From NCBI GenBank assembly GCA_911728435.2, contig OU452201.1, positions 23,064,001-23,128,000 on the forward strand: a stretch of 64,000 bases of DNA, given 5' to 3'. Source of the stretch: Apoderus coryli (Eukaryota; Arthropoda; Insecta; Coleoptera; Attelabidae). The position numbers and the translations under genes were made by a program. The notes beneath the pieces were generated by a model. The model searched no databases. It saw only the letters and a program-made list of their open reading frames with translations, and was not told where the DNA came from. Below, piece by piece: positions 33,839-43,794 of this stretch; positions within the stretch are counted from its first letter, which is position 1, and each line of letters starts with the position of its first letter.

Positions 33839-34232
33839 CTTTTACTTTAAACTCCCCATCATCAAAACGGTATCCCAAACTTTCCCTTATCACAAACAAC
33901 CAAAAATACAACACATCACCGGTCTTCAATTTCACTTGTTTGTCTTCAAACACCCACTCTTCACCACGTTTCTTCAATACATCCCTGGAGAACATGCCCG
34001 CCTCCAAACCGTTCATAGGCAAATTTATGTTGCCATGAAAGGCAAATAGCCTTATAACTCCATCGTCAGGAATACCAACACGGAAACCACGTTCAAATAC
34101 TTCAATTTTGGGTTCCGGTACACTGTACGGCGTATCAAACAGAGTAGCAGGCACAGCACTTGTTAATATTATCGGAATTAAAAAATATATGAAAACTATA
34201 CCATTAAAGATATTGTTAAATTTCATGGACAT
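33839..34232 (-). CDS. First coding exon of a beta-1,3-glucan-recognition-type protein: signal peptide and CBM39
   Basis: The start is ATG 34232 or ATG 34226 (numbering below uses 34226). The longer reading from 34358 begins with TTG and is not a start. Residues 1-26 are a signal peptide with hydrophobic core IVFIYFLIPIIL. Residues 35-126 match the CBM39 domain of insect GNBP/betaGRP proteins: VPEPKIEVF, GFRVGIPDDG, LFAFHGNIN, W-FED, KLKTGDVLYFWLFV, LGYR. This domain binds beta-1,3-glucan in the haemolymph and feeds Toll or prophenoloxidase activation. The exon ends AAAG at 33839 with donor GTTAGT, phase 1, compatible with the acceptor at 19951. A secreted pattern-recognition protein is inferred. 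A plus-strand frame at 34108-34434 is its antisense shadow. Confidence 0.85.
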
Positions 34233-34347
34233 TTTTTCTTGTTCTCTGGGTGAGGATGTAAACAATACTGTTGCGAGAATCGGTTTGATAATGTTAAATG
34301 TAAATATTAATCTTGCAAGGGAATTGGAGAAACTGGTATTTTTACGA

Positions 34348-34357
34348 GGGATTTCCA
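34348..34357. promoter_or_regulatory. kappaB-like site (GGGATTTCCA)
   Basis: The plus-strand sequence fits the Dorsal/Dif-type consensus GGGWWWWCCM exactly. It lies about 120 bp upstream of the CBM39 start codon, probably in the 5' UTR. Toll-regulated insect immune genes often carry such sites near the start. Confidence 0.35.
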
Positions 34358-34383
34358 AAAGATTAAATCAATGTGCAAGTAGT

Positions 34384-34436
34384 TCTTATCGTCGACGGAT
34401 GTTATTTAATTTTGATGTTTTGCGGTTTATATAAAT
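34384..34436 (-). promoter_or_regulatory. TATA box and GATA site for the CBM39 gene
   Basis: On the minus strand TATATAAAC (complement of 34425-34433) is a good TATA box about 190 bp upstream of the start codon, placing transcription start near 34400. CGATAAGAA (complement of 34384-34392) is a GATA-factor site just downstream; GATA and kappaB sites commonly occur together in fat-body immune genes. Confidence 0.4.
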
Positions 34437-34952
34437 ATATATGACGTTCAGAAATTTGTTATAACTTTATAAAACTGTATCTCAGATTAAAATACATTTC
34501 AAGTGTATTTATAATTGAATCATACAAATCAGATACCTAGTTCTGACACAGTAAATACTCTGTAATTGTGGTCAAGGTAACAAACGTTTGTGTTATGGAA
34601 TTCTTGTTTGGCTGTTACCTTTAATAAATATAAATAGTTCACATGTATAATATAATATACTAACTAGGTAACCGACAATTTATAGAATAATCAAATGATT
34701 TATTAAAAAAACACGGTCATCTTATTGATTAAAAAACGTTTTCCTTAGTTGAAAACTATAAATGTACCAGGAGTATCTTTAGATACTGGCTGTCCGTAAA
34801 GTAGTTGAACGGGCGATTGTTTTCAAAATGGGACATTTCTAAAAGAAAAGTTTTGATTTATGTTTAGCAATTTTGTAGCCTACGTATTTGATCTGAAATA
34901 TGTCGCATGGCGGCGCCACCATCTAAGTCATATTTGCTTCAAATTTCGACCC
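34437..34952. other. Upstream region of the CBM39 gene; a transposon end
   Basis: Bases about 34905-34950 (GGCGGCGCCACCATCTAAGT and ATTTCGACCCCTATTT) recur inverted at 35994-36040, so a DNA transposon end begins in this stretch. Confidence 0.45.
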
Positions 34953-35500
34953 CTATTTAATAATAATAATAAGTTTATTTGCAGTTCAGAAAATAACGTA
35001 CAATACCGTACTTAATTTTATCTTAAACATAGAACTACATAATGGTCTAGATGGATGGATGGATCTAGTCCAGACGAAGTAAAAACATAAGTAGTTATAT
35101 TAATTATAGTTTACCAAATAATAATAATAAAAAAAAAATTATAATATATTATCATTCTTGGAGCTCCCTATAACATTTAATAGAAAAGGAAACTATTGAC
35201 AATATAACAATAGTACAAAAATAATCATAAAAATAGAAAACAATAATAATCAAAACAAAAAATCAAAAATCAGAGCGGATTAAATATAAAATTAGGGAGT
35301 TTTTTTTTTTAAGGAAAAGATATTTCAGGTTATCTGGTATATTATTATAAATTTTGCAAATCTGGTATGAGAACGACCGTTCGAAACCTGAAGTTTTATG
35401 TGCTGGGGGAGACAGAAGATTTCTAAATCTAACATTCAAATTATGTATGTCAGGTCGGAAAGTTATCTTGTTGTACAAATAAGATGGGTCTCTCCGCGAC
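34953..35500 (-). pseudogene. 3' end of a LINE inserted in a DNA transposon
   Basis: The minus-strand frame 35263-35478 reads RPDIHNLNVRFRNLL, PPAHKTSGFERSFSYQI and YNNIPDNLKYL, then stops. This is the usual C-terminus of Jockey/CR1/I-type ORF2 proteins. A 3' untranslated part follows and ends in a (TTA)n tail at 34953-34968. It is a 5'-truncated insertion that separates one transposon end (34905-34952) from the transposase fragment at 35791. Confidence 0.7.
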
Positions 35501-35790
35501 AGAATGGAATGGTATAATACTGCCTAGTGAAGAAATCTTCGTTGCTCCATCGAAAGCCACTCAACATCAACCAACTTATACTCACTCTCTCATACTTTCT
35601 AGTACCAAAGATATAGCGCAAACAAGACTTTTATTTAGATCACTTTTGAGTTGCGGCTGTCATCCTGAGAACAACGATGTGCCACATGTGGATGGTACCA
35701 TAAGAAGATTTTTGAGCAAATGCAGGTTTACCTAACTCCTTATGCACTTTTGGATGTATCGCTTTTTGATGAATGAAATAACGAAAATAC
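35501..35790. other. Remnant between LINE insertion and transposase fragment
   Basis: The 83-codon plus frame 35484-35735 lies here. On the minus strand it is probably degraded transposase. No motif can be named. Confidence 0.3.
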
Positions 35791-35985
35791 CTAATTAATT
35801 ATGGGAGGACTATATCTAGGGCAGTTGCTCAATGTGGTCACCCTTAACCGTTTGGCAATGGGCATTTCCACAAACGAACGTTGCAGGTTTTCTATGATTT
35901 CGGGAGTGACCAATTGCATCTCGTTTTGAATGCGGTGTCTTAATTCATCGAAATTCTGTGGCCTATTAGGTAAACTCAAAAGTGC
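35791..35985 (-). pseudogene. C-terminal fragment of a mariner-like transposase
   Basis: The frame reads LPNRPQNFDELRHRIQNEM, then VTPEIIENLQRSFVE, a typical end of insect mariner-like enzymes just before their last helix. The inverted ends at 34905-34952 and 35994-36040 probably belong to the same element, interrupted by the LINE tail. Confidence 0.6.
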
Positions 35986-36040
35986 CCTAAAAATAGGGGT
36001 TGTAATTTGAAATAACCATTACTTAGATGGTGGCGTTATG

Positions 36041-36823
36041 TTTTCTTATGTTCTCTAATGTATAGCCTGACTCTTGGGCAACAGATTTCACTCAACTGAT
36101 TGGAAAGTCAACTGCACCGGTACCTCATTATGTAACACGATGGAGACAAACGAGGGAGCTGGTAAGGAGCCGTCCAACTGCTGCCACTGGTTGCAAATTC
36201 ATAGGGCTGCAAACACTATTATTATCTAGTGATATCCTGCTAAGAAACATGTGAAGAAGAATGGCTGCTGTCATAATAGCACGTGGGGGAAGCATGCGAT
36301 ATTAAACAATGTGCAATTAATTTGTATTTTTAGCAAATTTTATATTCTCTTTTTGGAACACTCTATAATAATGTTATACAATTGACGTAATAATAAAAAC
36401 GTTCATTTTGAATGGTCTCTAAGCAATATCCGTGGACCCAATGCTCATAAAATACATGCCAAACAAAACCTTATCACTTCCTTAATAAGTGAGTTTTCAG
36501 AGACAATAAAAAACTAAATTGCTCACAAAAGATCAGTCTTTAATTTGCCATGATCGAGTAATTTCTACTTTTATTCGTTCACTCCACAGATTGCTCCAAA
36601 AATTAATAAAAAAAACATTACCTTCAGAATTACAAGACGTTCTGCAATATATTGAGCGTCGTTTTGTCAACACGTGAATTTACCGCAAAGGAAAAAAAAA
36701 TTTTTTTCTATATATATTCCTTTCGAGTTCTGATATTTTTAGAACAAAACGTTAAATATTACATATTATCATCTTAGCACAACAAAAACTTAAACAATTT
36801 AACGAGATATAAATAAAGGGTGT
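36041..36823. other. Gene-free stretch
   Basis: Segment 36060-36240 has higher G+C and may be a decayed transposon part. No supported ORF. Confidence 0.35.
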
Positions 36824-37693
36824 CCCAAAATTTGAATTTGCCGCCATTTATGCAGTACAGTGTTGGCAACCCTAAAAATAAAACAAATCGACAGCTGACG
36901 GTATAGGGTACTAAAAATATAGCGTTCGTTACACGATGTGTAGTGTCTTCATTATTGAACAATATTTCAAAAATAATGAAAACTAGGCGGCCGCAGGTCC
37001 AAAATTTCATAGAAAATATGGTTGGAAGAGTGTTTTTACTTCGTCAACTGTGAAGAGATTAATTAAAAAATTCGGGGAGACAGGATCTGTTGGAGACGCC
37101 AAACACACTGGTCGTCTAAAAAACAAGCCATTCAAATGTCAATATCGAAGCTGTGCGTGACAGTGTCGGTGGCAATCCAGGTACCTCAATTCGGCGTCGA
37201 CAAGAATTGCAAATTGCAAGAAGCTCTTACAGCGTATACTCACTAAAGATCTGTGTCTCCATGCTTACAAAATTCAATTAACACAACAACTGAAGACTAA
37301 TGATCCTGCACAAAGAAGAGATTTTGCAGAATGGATTATTCAGCATCAACAAATGGATGCTGATTTTTCGAGTAAAATCATCCTAAGCAAAGAGGCACAT
37401 TTTCGCCTTGATGGGTTTATTAATCGCCAAAACTGCCGCTTTTGGGGTTCTAAGAAACATGTGATTGTCGAAAACGACATGCATCCCAACGTGTCACTGT
37501 TTGGTGTGGATTTTGGGCTGGCTGCATAATTGGACCATACTTTTTTGGAAATGAGGGTGGTGAAGCAGTGACTTTACTGGTGCTCGATATCGCGACATGA
37601 TAACACAGTTCTTTTTGCCAAAATTGGATGATATTGAGGTGACCAATATGTGGTTTTATAAAGACGGTGCGACAAGCGCAAGCTTCCATAGTA
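36824..37693 (+). pseudogene. Mariner-type transposase relic (same group as 20199-21069)
   Basis: An end-like GGGTGTCCC (36824) precedes a transposase read in shifting frames from about 36936: KRLIKKFGETGSVGD, DLCLHAYKIQLTQQLK, RRDFAEWI, then LSKEAHFRLDGFINRQNC, PNVSLFGVDFG and WFYKDGATSASFH. In the first catalytic block Asp is replaced by Lys (SKEAHF for SDEAHF). The copy is cut at about 37693, before the third catalytic residue, so it is dead twice over. Confidence 0.8.
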
Positions 37694-38938
37694 AATAATC
37701 GAGATACAGATTTAGTCTATTAAATCGGTGAGCGAGATACTCTGCGATAACATCTTCTTAAATGTTAAGTTAATTCTGAGTGTCCTGGTCTACTTACTAT
37801 AGCACAAAGATATCTGTTATCAGATTTAATTCACCGATACATTTACCATAAACGTATTGTGGTTTATATTTTATCACACACACTTGAAGCCTTAAAATTT
37901 AGTATGCAGTGTATTATTAGTATGTGGAAAACTTCAAGGGGTAATGATTTCATGACGAAAAGTTGAGATAAACTTAGATCTGATAGTTCTTTGTATTTCT
38001 AACATAGACGGTGTCTAACTTCTTTTTTTTTTTTTTTAAGTTTAAGTAAGTTTCTGTTTAATTTTAAATTAATTTCTATTTTAAAAAAATCGACAGTTTT
38101 AATAATAAAATCCAGCGTAAATATATTTTAATGTTAACAGTTAATGCTTATGCCATATTACGATGTAATATGATATAACTAAAAATGTAAAACCAAAAAC
38201 AGTAGGTAGCCATTGCACCTGTCAACAGTTTTGCCATTAACAGAATGATTACATTGAGTTGCCTATTTTACCATTTATATGAGTATCATATAAATTTGCA
38301 CATATTTACAAATATAATGATATGCGTTAATAATAAAATAAAATTATTTGAGCACTCATGCGTTGAATTGCCCTCTGATTATAAGCGATAATGTTATGTT
38401 ATATAGGTACCTATCGTGTATCAAAATACCTCTTCAAATATCAGTTTTAAAAAACTCTCAATAGAAGCTATTTAGATGATACTCAAATTCCTAAAAATTG
38501 AATGGTCTGGATCCCTGCTTTAGAGATAAATCCATTTAGTGTTATATGGAAAAAAAACTACAAAAATTGCTTGTCATTCTTCTTCTTTTCTTCAATATTG
38601 TTTGATGGAAAAATGTTAAAATACATGCTAATTATTTAAAAAATTCAATAAAAATTAACTATATTTCTGGTTGTATTTAAGAATTATTTATTGGGTTCTG
38701 AAAGGGCCTAAACATGGGTTTAAGGATATCTTAGACCCCCTACGGAGTATGGCAACTATAGTCGTAATTCGTAATATGTTTGACAAATTTCTTCTATGGG
38801 TAATCAATTCATTTGTATGTATGACAAGTAAAATATGTGTTTGTTAAAGGCCTTTTTAATTAGGTTTTCTAGAAGGTAGTAGTTCATTTAGTAAATTTTA
38901 TTTCACATCTGCTTAACATATTTATAAAGAAAGGCTTT
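37694..38938. other. Gene-free AT-rich stretch
   Basis: A poly-T run lies at 38023-38038. No gene, and no repeat pair that I can support. Confidence 0.5.
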
Positions 38939-39285
38939 GGCACACACAACGCGGTCTGTCGCGGCGGGCAGCGATATTGGAACGCAGATTAGATCGAGAC
39001 GACAGGCGATAAAATTCATCTTCATGCAACTCTACTTCAATAGAAAGACGGTGATATTGACCAAATTGTTCTCCTTTTTATTGATGGGATGCATCCAATA
39101 ACGTCTTGTCGTTCTTTGTAGAGCAAAGATGAGAATTTGCTCCTCGTCAAAGTTAGACATTGCGAACACAAGCACGACCGAACAAAAAGTAAGATAATTT
39201 CGCAGCCTGTGTGGCATTATAAATCGCTTTACAGCTGCGAAAATCGCGAAAGCTGCCCGCCGCGGTACACCGCGTTATCTGTGCC
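38939..39285 (-). mobile_element. Harbinger MITE with a retained transposase N-terminus
   Basis: Inverted ends of about 35 bp start GGCACACACAACGCGG on the left and, inverted, GGCACAGATAACGCGG on the right, both reaching CGGCGGGCAGC. The minus-strand frame from ATG 39160 reads MSNFDEEQILIFALQ and TTRRYWMHPINKK, the N-terminal signature of PIF/Harbinger transposases (R-W-HPIN). A frameshift follows, then traces of EYHRL. It is a 347-bp deletion derivative of an autonomous Harbinger element. Confidence 0.8.
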
Positions 39286-39450
39286 AATTTTCTTAGAATT
39301 TAATATTAGCCAAATTTCTTAGAATTAATATAACTTTAATTTAATTTAATTAATAAAACTTAAACATTATCTCGCTAGATATTGTTTATGTTTACAGCGT
39401 CTGAATGAAACTATACCCCTTTTTCAGTCGATAAATTTTTAAAATAAAAT

Positions 39451-39895
39451 ATACAGCGTTCTCCAAATTAAGTGTCCACCATTGGTAAATTTATTATTAT
39501 TAAAGATATAAAATCGTTAAATTTGGCAAAGGTTTAGTAGTTTTAATGCTGCTTAAGAAAAAAAAAAGAATTACACACCGCGTTTTTGAGTTACTTTGCC
39601 GCACTCAGTGCTGTAAACTTACCTTTCCACACTGTTTTTACTATTACTCTAACTAATTACTATTTTTACTGTAAATTTTTATAAACTGAAATATCGTAGT
39701 TATTTCTGACTTTAGGGCAAAATCTTTTTAAGCTGTTTTGATTAAAATTGTAAATACTAACAGAAAAAATATTATACAGGGGTTTACATTTTAAAAAAAC
39801 CTATTTTTTTGCACAAACGCGATCCGCAATTATTGTAATTTTGTATCTTTAATAATAACAAAAGTAGTAGACACTTAATTTGGATAACCCTGTAT
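39451..39895. repeat. MITE, 445 bp
   Basis: Ends ATACAGCGTTCTCCAAATTA and, inverted, ATACAGGGTTATCCAAATTA match at 18 of 20 positions, then AGTGTC on both sides. The interior is non-coding. The ends resemble the CAGGGT-type termini of insect mariner-related MITEs. Confidence 0.8.
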
Positions 39896-40248
39896 ACATG
39901 CAGGTAATATTACTCTATAATATTAACAATCAAGGTAAGTTATTCATTATATAACATATTCAATAACTTATTGATTGTTGTACGTCAATAGCTTTTGTTT
40001 AGTACATCCTTTCATGTCGTATATATAGCGTTTGTGTAATAAATAAAGATAACTTATCCTTTAGCTTGGATTTTCCATACGTAATTTAAAATACAATATC
40101 AATCGAAACGTAATTTCAATTTAGAGTTTTTACCGGTTCTTAATTAATCAAATCATTTCTTAGATTGCATATTCCTTTTGCAAAATTTTTGCAGACTGTT
40201 TGAAATCAAATGCTGAAACTTTCGGAGGTGTGGCGTATTGACATAATT
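39896..40248. other. Gene-free AT-rich stretch
   Basis: Nothing supported. Confidence 0.5.
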
Positions 40249-40399
40249 TTGAATTAGCGGGTATTGTGTACATTCAGAAAGAATACTAATTTTATAGCTC
40301 AATCTAAATGAATCCTGATATGCTATTAAAATTGTTACTGGTACGATTCTAGCTTTACGAGCGGTTTTAATTAAAGAAGAACAAACAAAGAATATTAAC

Positions 40400-40880
40400 T
40401 TTATTTTTTTCCGTTTACTTTTTTCTTGGGGTGTTCGGTTCTTATAAAAATTCCTCTTTACAAAACTTCTCTACATAAAAATATTCATCTTTATTTTCGT
40501 CACTAACAGACAAAAATGATAACAAATGACGTTTCGTTACTAATTAGTAACTTCCTCAGGTTGAACAACATTTTTTTTCCCTTTCCTTTCTAACACAAAT
40601 TCCAATACGTCAATATCAATAAAATAACAAACAATTTTCTTTATATTTACAAACACATTTAAAACATTCAAATATAATAAAATACATTTTTATTTAAAAG
40701 ATGGATCTATTGCCTGATATGTTGTGTTCATTTTTGTTTGTTAGTGACGAAAATAAAGATTAATATTTTTATGTAGAGAAGTTTTGTAAAGAGGAATTGT
40801 TATAAGAACCGAACTCCCCAAGAAAAAAGTAAACTGAAAAAAAATAGAATAGCGGTTCAAGAATAATAAAAAAATAAATA
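40400..40880 (-). repeat. Penelope-type insertion with inverted arms
   Basis: Arms at about 40410-40520 and 40725-40845 are inverted copies (ACTTTTTTCTTGGGG with its inverse; CTCTTTACAAAACTTCTCTA with its inverse). The left arm carries the hammerhead-like motif annotated separately. It lies wholly inside LTR copy 2, so it is younger than that LTR. Confidence 0.7.
40527..40562 (-). ncRNA. Penelope-type hammerhead-like motif
   Basis: On the minus strand CTGAGGA (complement of 40553-40559; position 7 of CUGANGA may be any base), a perfect GTTAC/GTAAC hairpin and GAAAC (complement of 40531-40535) are followed by GTC. Stem III would be only A-U and C-G with no loop, so only a dimer could fold. 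One extra A lies before stem II. Confidence 0.5.
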
Positions 40881-41636
40881 TATTAATTTTATTAATCTGT
40901 ATTAAAATAATGTAAAATTTACCAACGTTTTATAATTCTGGATCTCTGCTGGTCATCTACAATTTATTTAAAAGAAAAAAACATTAATTAAACGACCCTT
41001 CTGTTCAACAACATAACGAAAACTTTATTTGAAATAAAACACACGATTTGGGCTTTTCAAATCAACTAAATTTAATAAATAAAATTAATAAAGAAAATGT
41101 ATAACAAACAAAGAAATAAATATTTATAAAATAAAAAGAATAAAACAATTAAAAGAAATGAAAATTTAAAAGAAAATCTTATTCATTAATGTACAATTTA
41201 AAATAGATAAATGAATATAATTACGAATAATTATATTAATTCCCATACGAAAGTTTTAATTACAATTGAAAACTGAATATAATTCAAGTACTAGAGGAAA
41301 TAACTTTAAGCTTTATAAAAACTGATTTGGAAAACAAAAGACCTTCAATTAAAAACAATAACAAAAACTTACGGAAATTTTACGTTGATTACTATTAAGA
41401 AACTTTAGAGCAATTCAGAATGAAAATGAAATGGACTTGATCTTTATACTGACATACTTTAAAACAAAACTAGAAAATAATTCTTAACTGTGAAAAATCC
41501 AAAAACAAATTAAAATATTTAATTTAACTTTATACAATTGGTACCTCTAGACCATACCAAAGCCAAAACGAATCTAACTTGGAAAGTTCGATTGTATTGC
41601 GAAATCGCTTCACAAAAATGAGAAGTAGGTACTATA

Positions 41637-43480
41637 GACTGAACATAGCCAATAAGAAAAAGGCATTTTAAAATACACCCTTATAAAATACAACTACAGG
41701 GTGACAGTAGTTTACGTTTTAGAAATAGAATACATTTTTATGTCGACTGTAATGAGGAGTTATTACTAATTATATTTCAACTTAATGTCCACTCTCATAT
41801 ATTAAAACTACAATAAGGGTAAAATATGATTTTGCAACTCTAATCAAAGGCTTATACTAGCAATAAAAAAGAACCGAGCAAGAATCAGCCCATTCTGATT
41901 CAAATATTAGGAGGTAAAAAAAAAGCTTTGTAGGTAATATCGCACCTTGTTGAATCTTACAACTAATTTATTAATTTAAACAATTTAAAGGTTTTGAAGG
42001 TGTCTCGACAACGACCGTCCTGTAACTACATAATTCATTCTTTTAACAAAACATAGCCATCTGTTTCTAGTCCACTTTATCTTTGTAGAGTGTTTATTGC
42101 TTTTCGAAAAACTAATACCAATAAACTATAGGATAAAAACAGATCTTTTGCTAGGTACTAGATTTTATTATCTGAGAAAAAGAGCCCCTTTTGAATATTA
42201 TTTACAACAACTTTTAGAAACATTTGGTAACAATCTGTTTAAAATAATAGTCACAAGATTAGGTACTTAAAGTATCCCTATCAAAAACTAAGAGAAAATA
42301 ACTATAAAACCACCCAACTAGTATCCATGTTACCCGTGGCGTGGTGTTTTGTTACAATTTCATTTGGATATGTTTCTATATATACGGCAACTAGCCGTTA
42401 TTATTTTTATATTATATTAAAAAAGAGGAAAATATTACCACATAATTACTATCCAGTTACAAATAATAGAATCGCAGGGCTTTACTATAGGAACTGTAAT
42501 ATAAGTATTCCGACAACGTGGAGGAAGTTTTTCAGATTTAGCTTAAAAAATGTTTGGAAATGTGGTAAATATTGTGGTAAGGACTAAGCAATATTTGAGA
42601 GATGAGATAAAACAGTATAGGTATGTATATGATCATCGAAAACACAACGAGCATAAAGTAAACTATGCTGGCAGCTCATCATGTTGAACTAGCACAATAT
42701 ATCTCTACTTTTAACAAGGAAGCTAATTATGCAAAGCGAAATTGCTATATTGCTTTAGACGACATTGTTAGGTAAAATAATTATATGTAATTGTATAAAT
42801 ATAATACTCATAATATGATGATATCTGATTATTTCCTTTTCATTGGACCCTGTAAATACATTAGGTACTTTATTTTTTATATTGCGTTTATGCAATGAGC
42901 TTTTGTAATTTTATTCGATAGTTCTTAAACATTTGCTTAATAAAAATGAAAATCACTTGATTCGGAGCTTTGTTGTTGTTTATTTATGACACATTACCTG
43001 TTAAATGTACCTACACTTCTTCTTAAACGTGATATTTTTATGTAAATTTTTTCATCTCAAGGTTATTGATTTTGTAATTTGTTGTTGTTTTTCTTTTCTC
43101 TCGAATTTTAGAATTTGATATTATTATTTATTTATAATTTTTGCTACAGCATAAGCAAGTCGAAATTAAATTAAGAAACCTGGAAACTTTCAACTTCGTG
43201 TTTCAATATTAATTAAGATAATAAGATGCAACTTTTGAAATTCAGTAATTAACAACTTTTGTTTCAATTTTAATTTTTGCCATTTTACAAAATATCTATA
43301 ACTCATAAAGTCTGATTTTCTTTTAAGACGGTGCGCTGTGTTAATAGTAAATGATTTATGGGGGTATTTCTTGCAGAGAATATAAATCAAGATTTTAAAA
43401 CATAATTACTAGTAAAGCAGAGCTAAAAGAGCTGTTTGTACCGAACGACGCGACTTCCAAAATATATTATAACGCTATCG
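41637..43480. other. Gene-free AT-rich stretch
   Basis: An 86-codon plus frame (42327-42587) lacks any recognisable motif. Nothing else supported. Confidence 0.45.
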
Positions 43481-43720
43481 CTTACTTTTTCATTTCACCG
43501 CCGTAACTAACATTTTGTTAATAGAAGCAACAACCATAATTATTCCTTCGAGGGTTTTCATTAAACACTGAATTACTCAATTTGTAGACTTTAGACGCTG
43601 ATATATTTAAATTGGTTTGAGCCAAATTCATATTTCCATATTTTTCATATCTTCAGCGCAAACCGAATTATTTACAGTTTTTAATGTTGATAACTACATT
43701 TTGTTAACCTTAACTGTTAG
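43481..43720. repeat. Satellite-like repeat, left block
   Basis: ACATTTTGTTAATAGAAGCA (about 43510) and TTTGAGCCAAATTCATATTT (about 43615) recur in diverged form at 45640-45960. A second, partial ACATTTTGTTAA inside this block suggests a tandem unit of roughly 190-230 bp. Confidence 0.55.
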
Positions 43721-43794
43721 TTGTTATACTTTGTAAGTGTAGGTAGGTACAAATGTCAGAAGGGTATTGTAACCAAACCAAATACAGGTAAAAT

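Larger units (their letters stand above)
40249..41636 (-). mobile_element. LTR plus leader, copy 2, split by a Penelope-type insertion
   Basis: Reverse-oriented homologue of 13771-14660. The LTR start (TATAGTACCTACTT on the minus strand) is at 41636, the AATAAAG-type signal is near 41025, and the leader part ends at about 40249. The homology is interrupted at about 40400-40880 by an insertion with inverted arms. No gag or pol is present. The two copies differ at many positions, so they are independent old insertions. Confidence 0.65.

Noticed and set aside
34233..34358. N-terminal extension of the CBM39 protein from 34358
   Set aside because: The first codon is TTG, not ATG, and the extra 42 residues precede a proper signal peptide starting at 34232 or 34226.
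34108..34434. 108-codon plus-strand ORF over the CBM39 exon
   Set aside because: It is the antisense shadow of a well-supported CBM39 coding exon and has no motif of its own.
3287..40880. A complete Penelope-like element
   Set aside because: Only pseudo-LTR-type ends are seen. I found no reverse transcriptase or GIY-YIG endonuclease reading frame of that family in the window.
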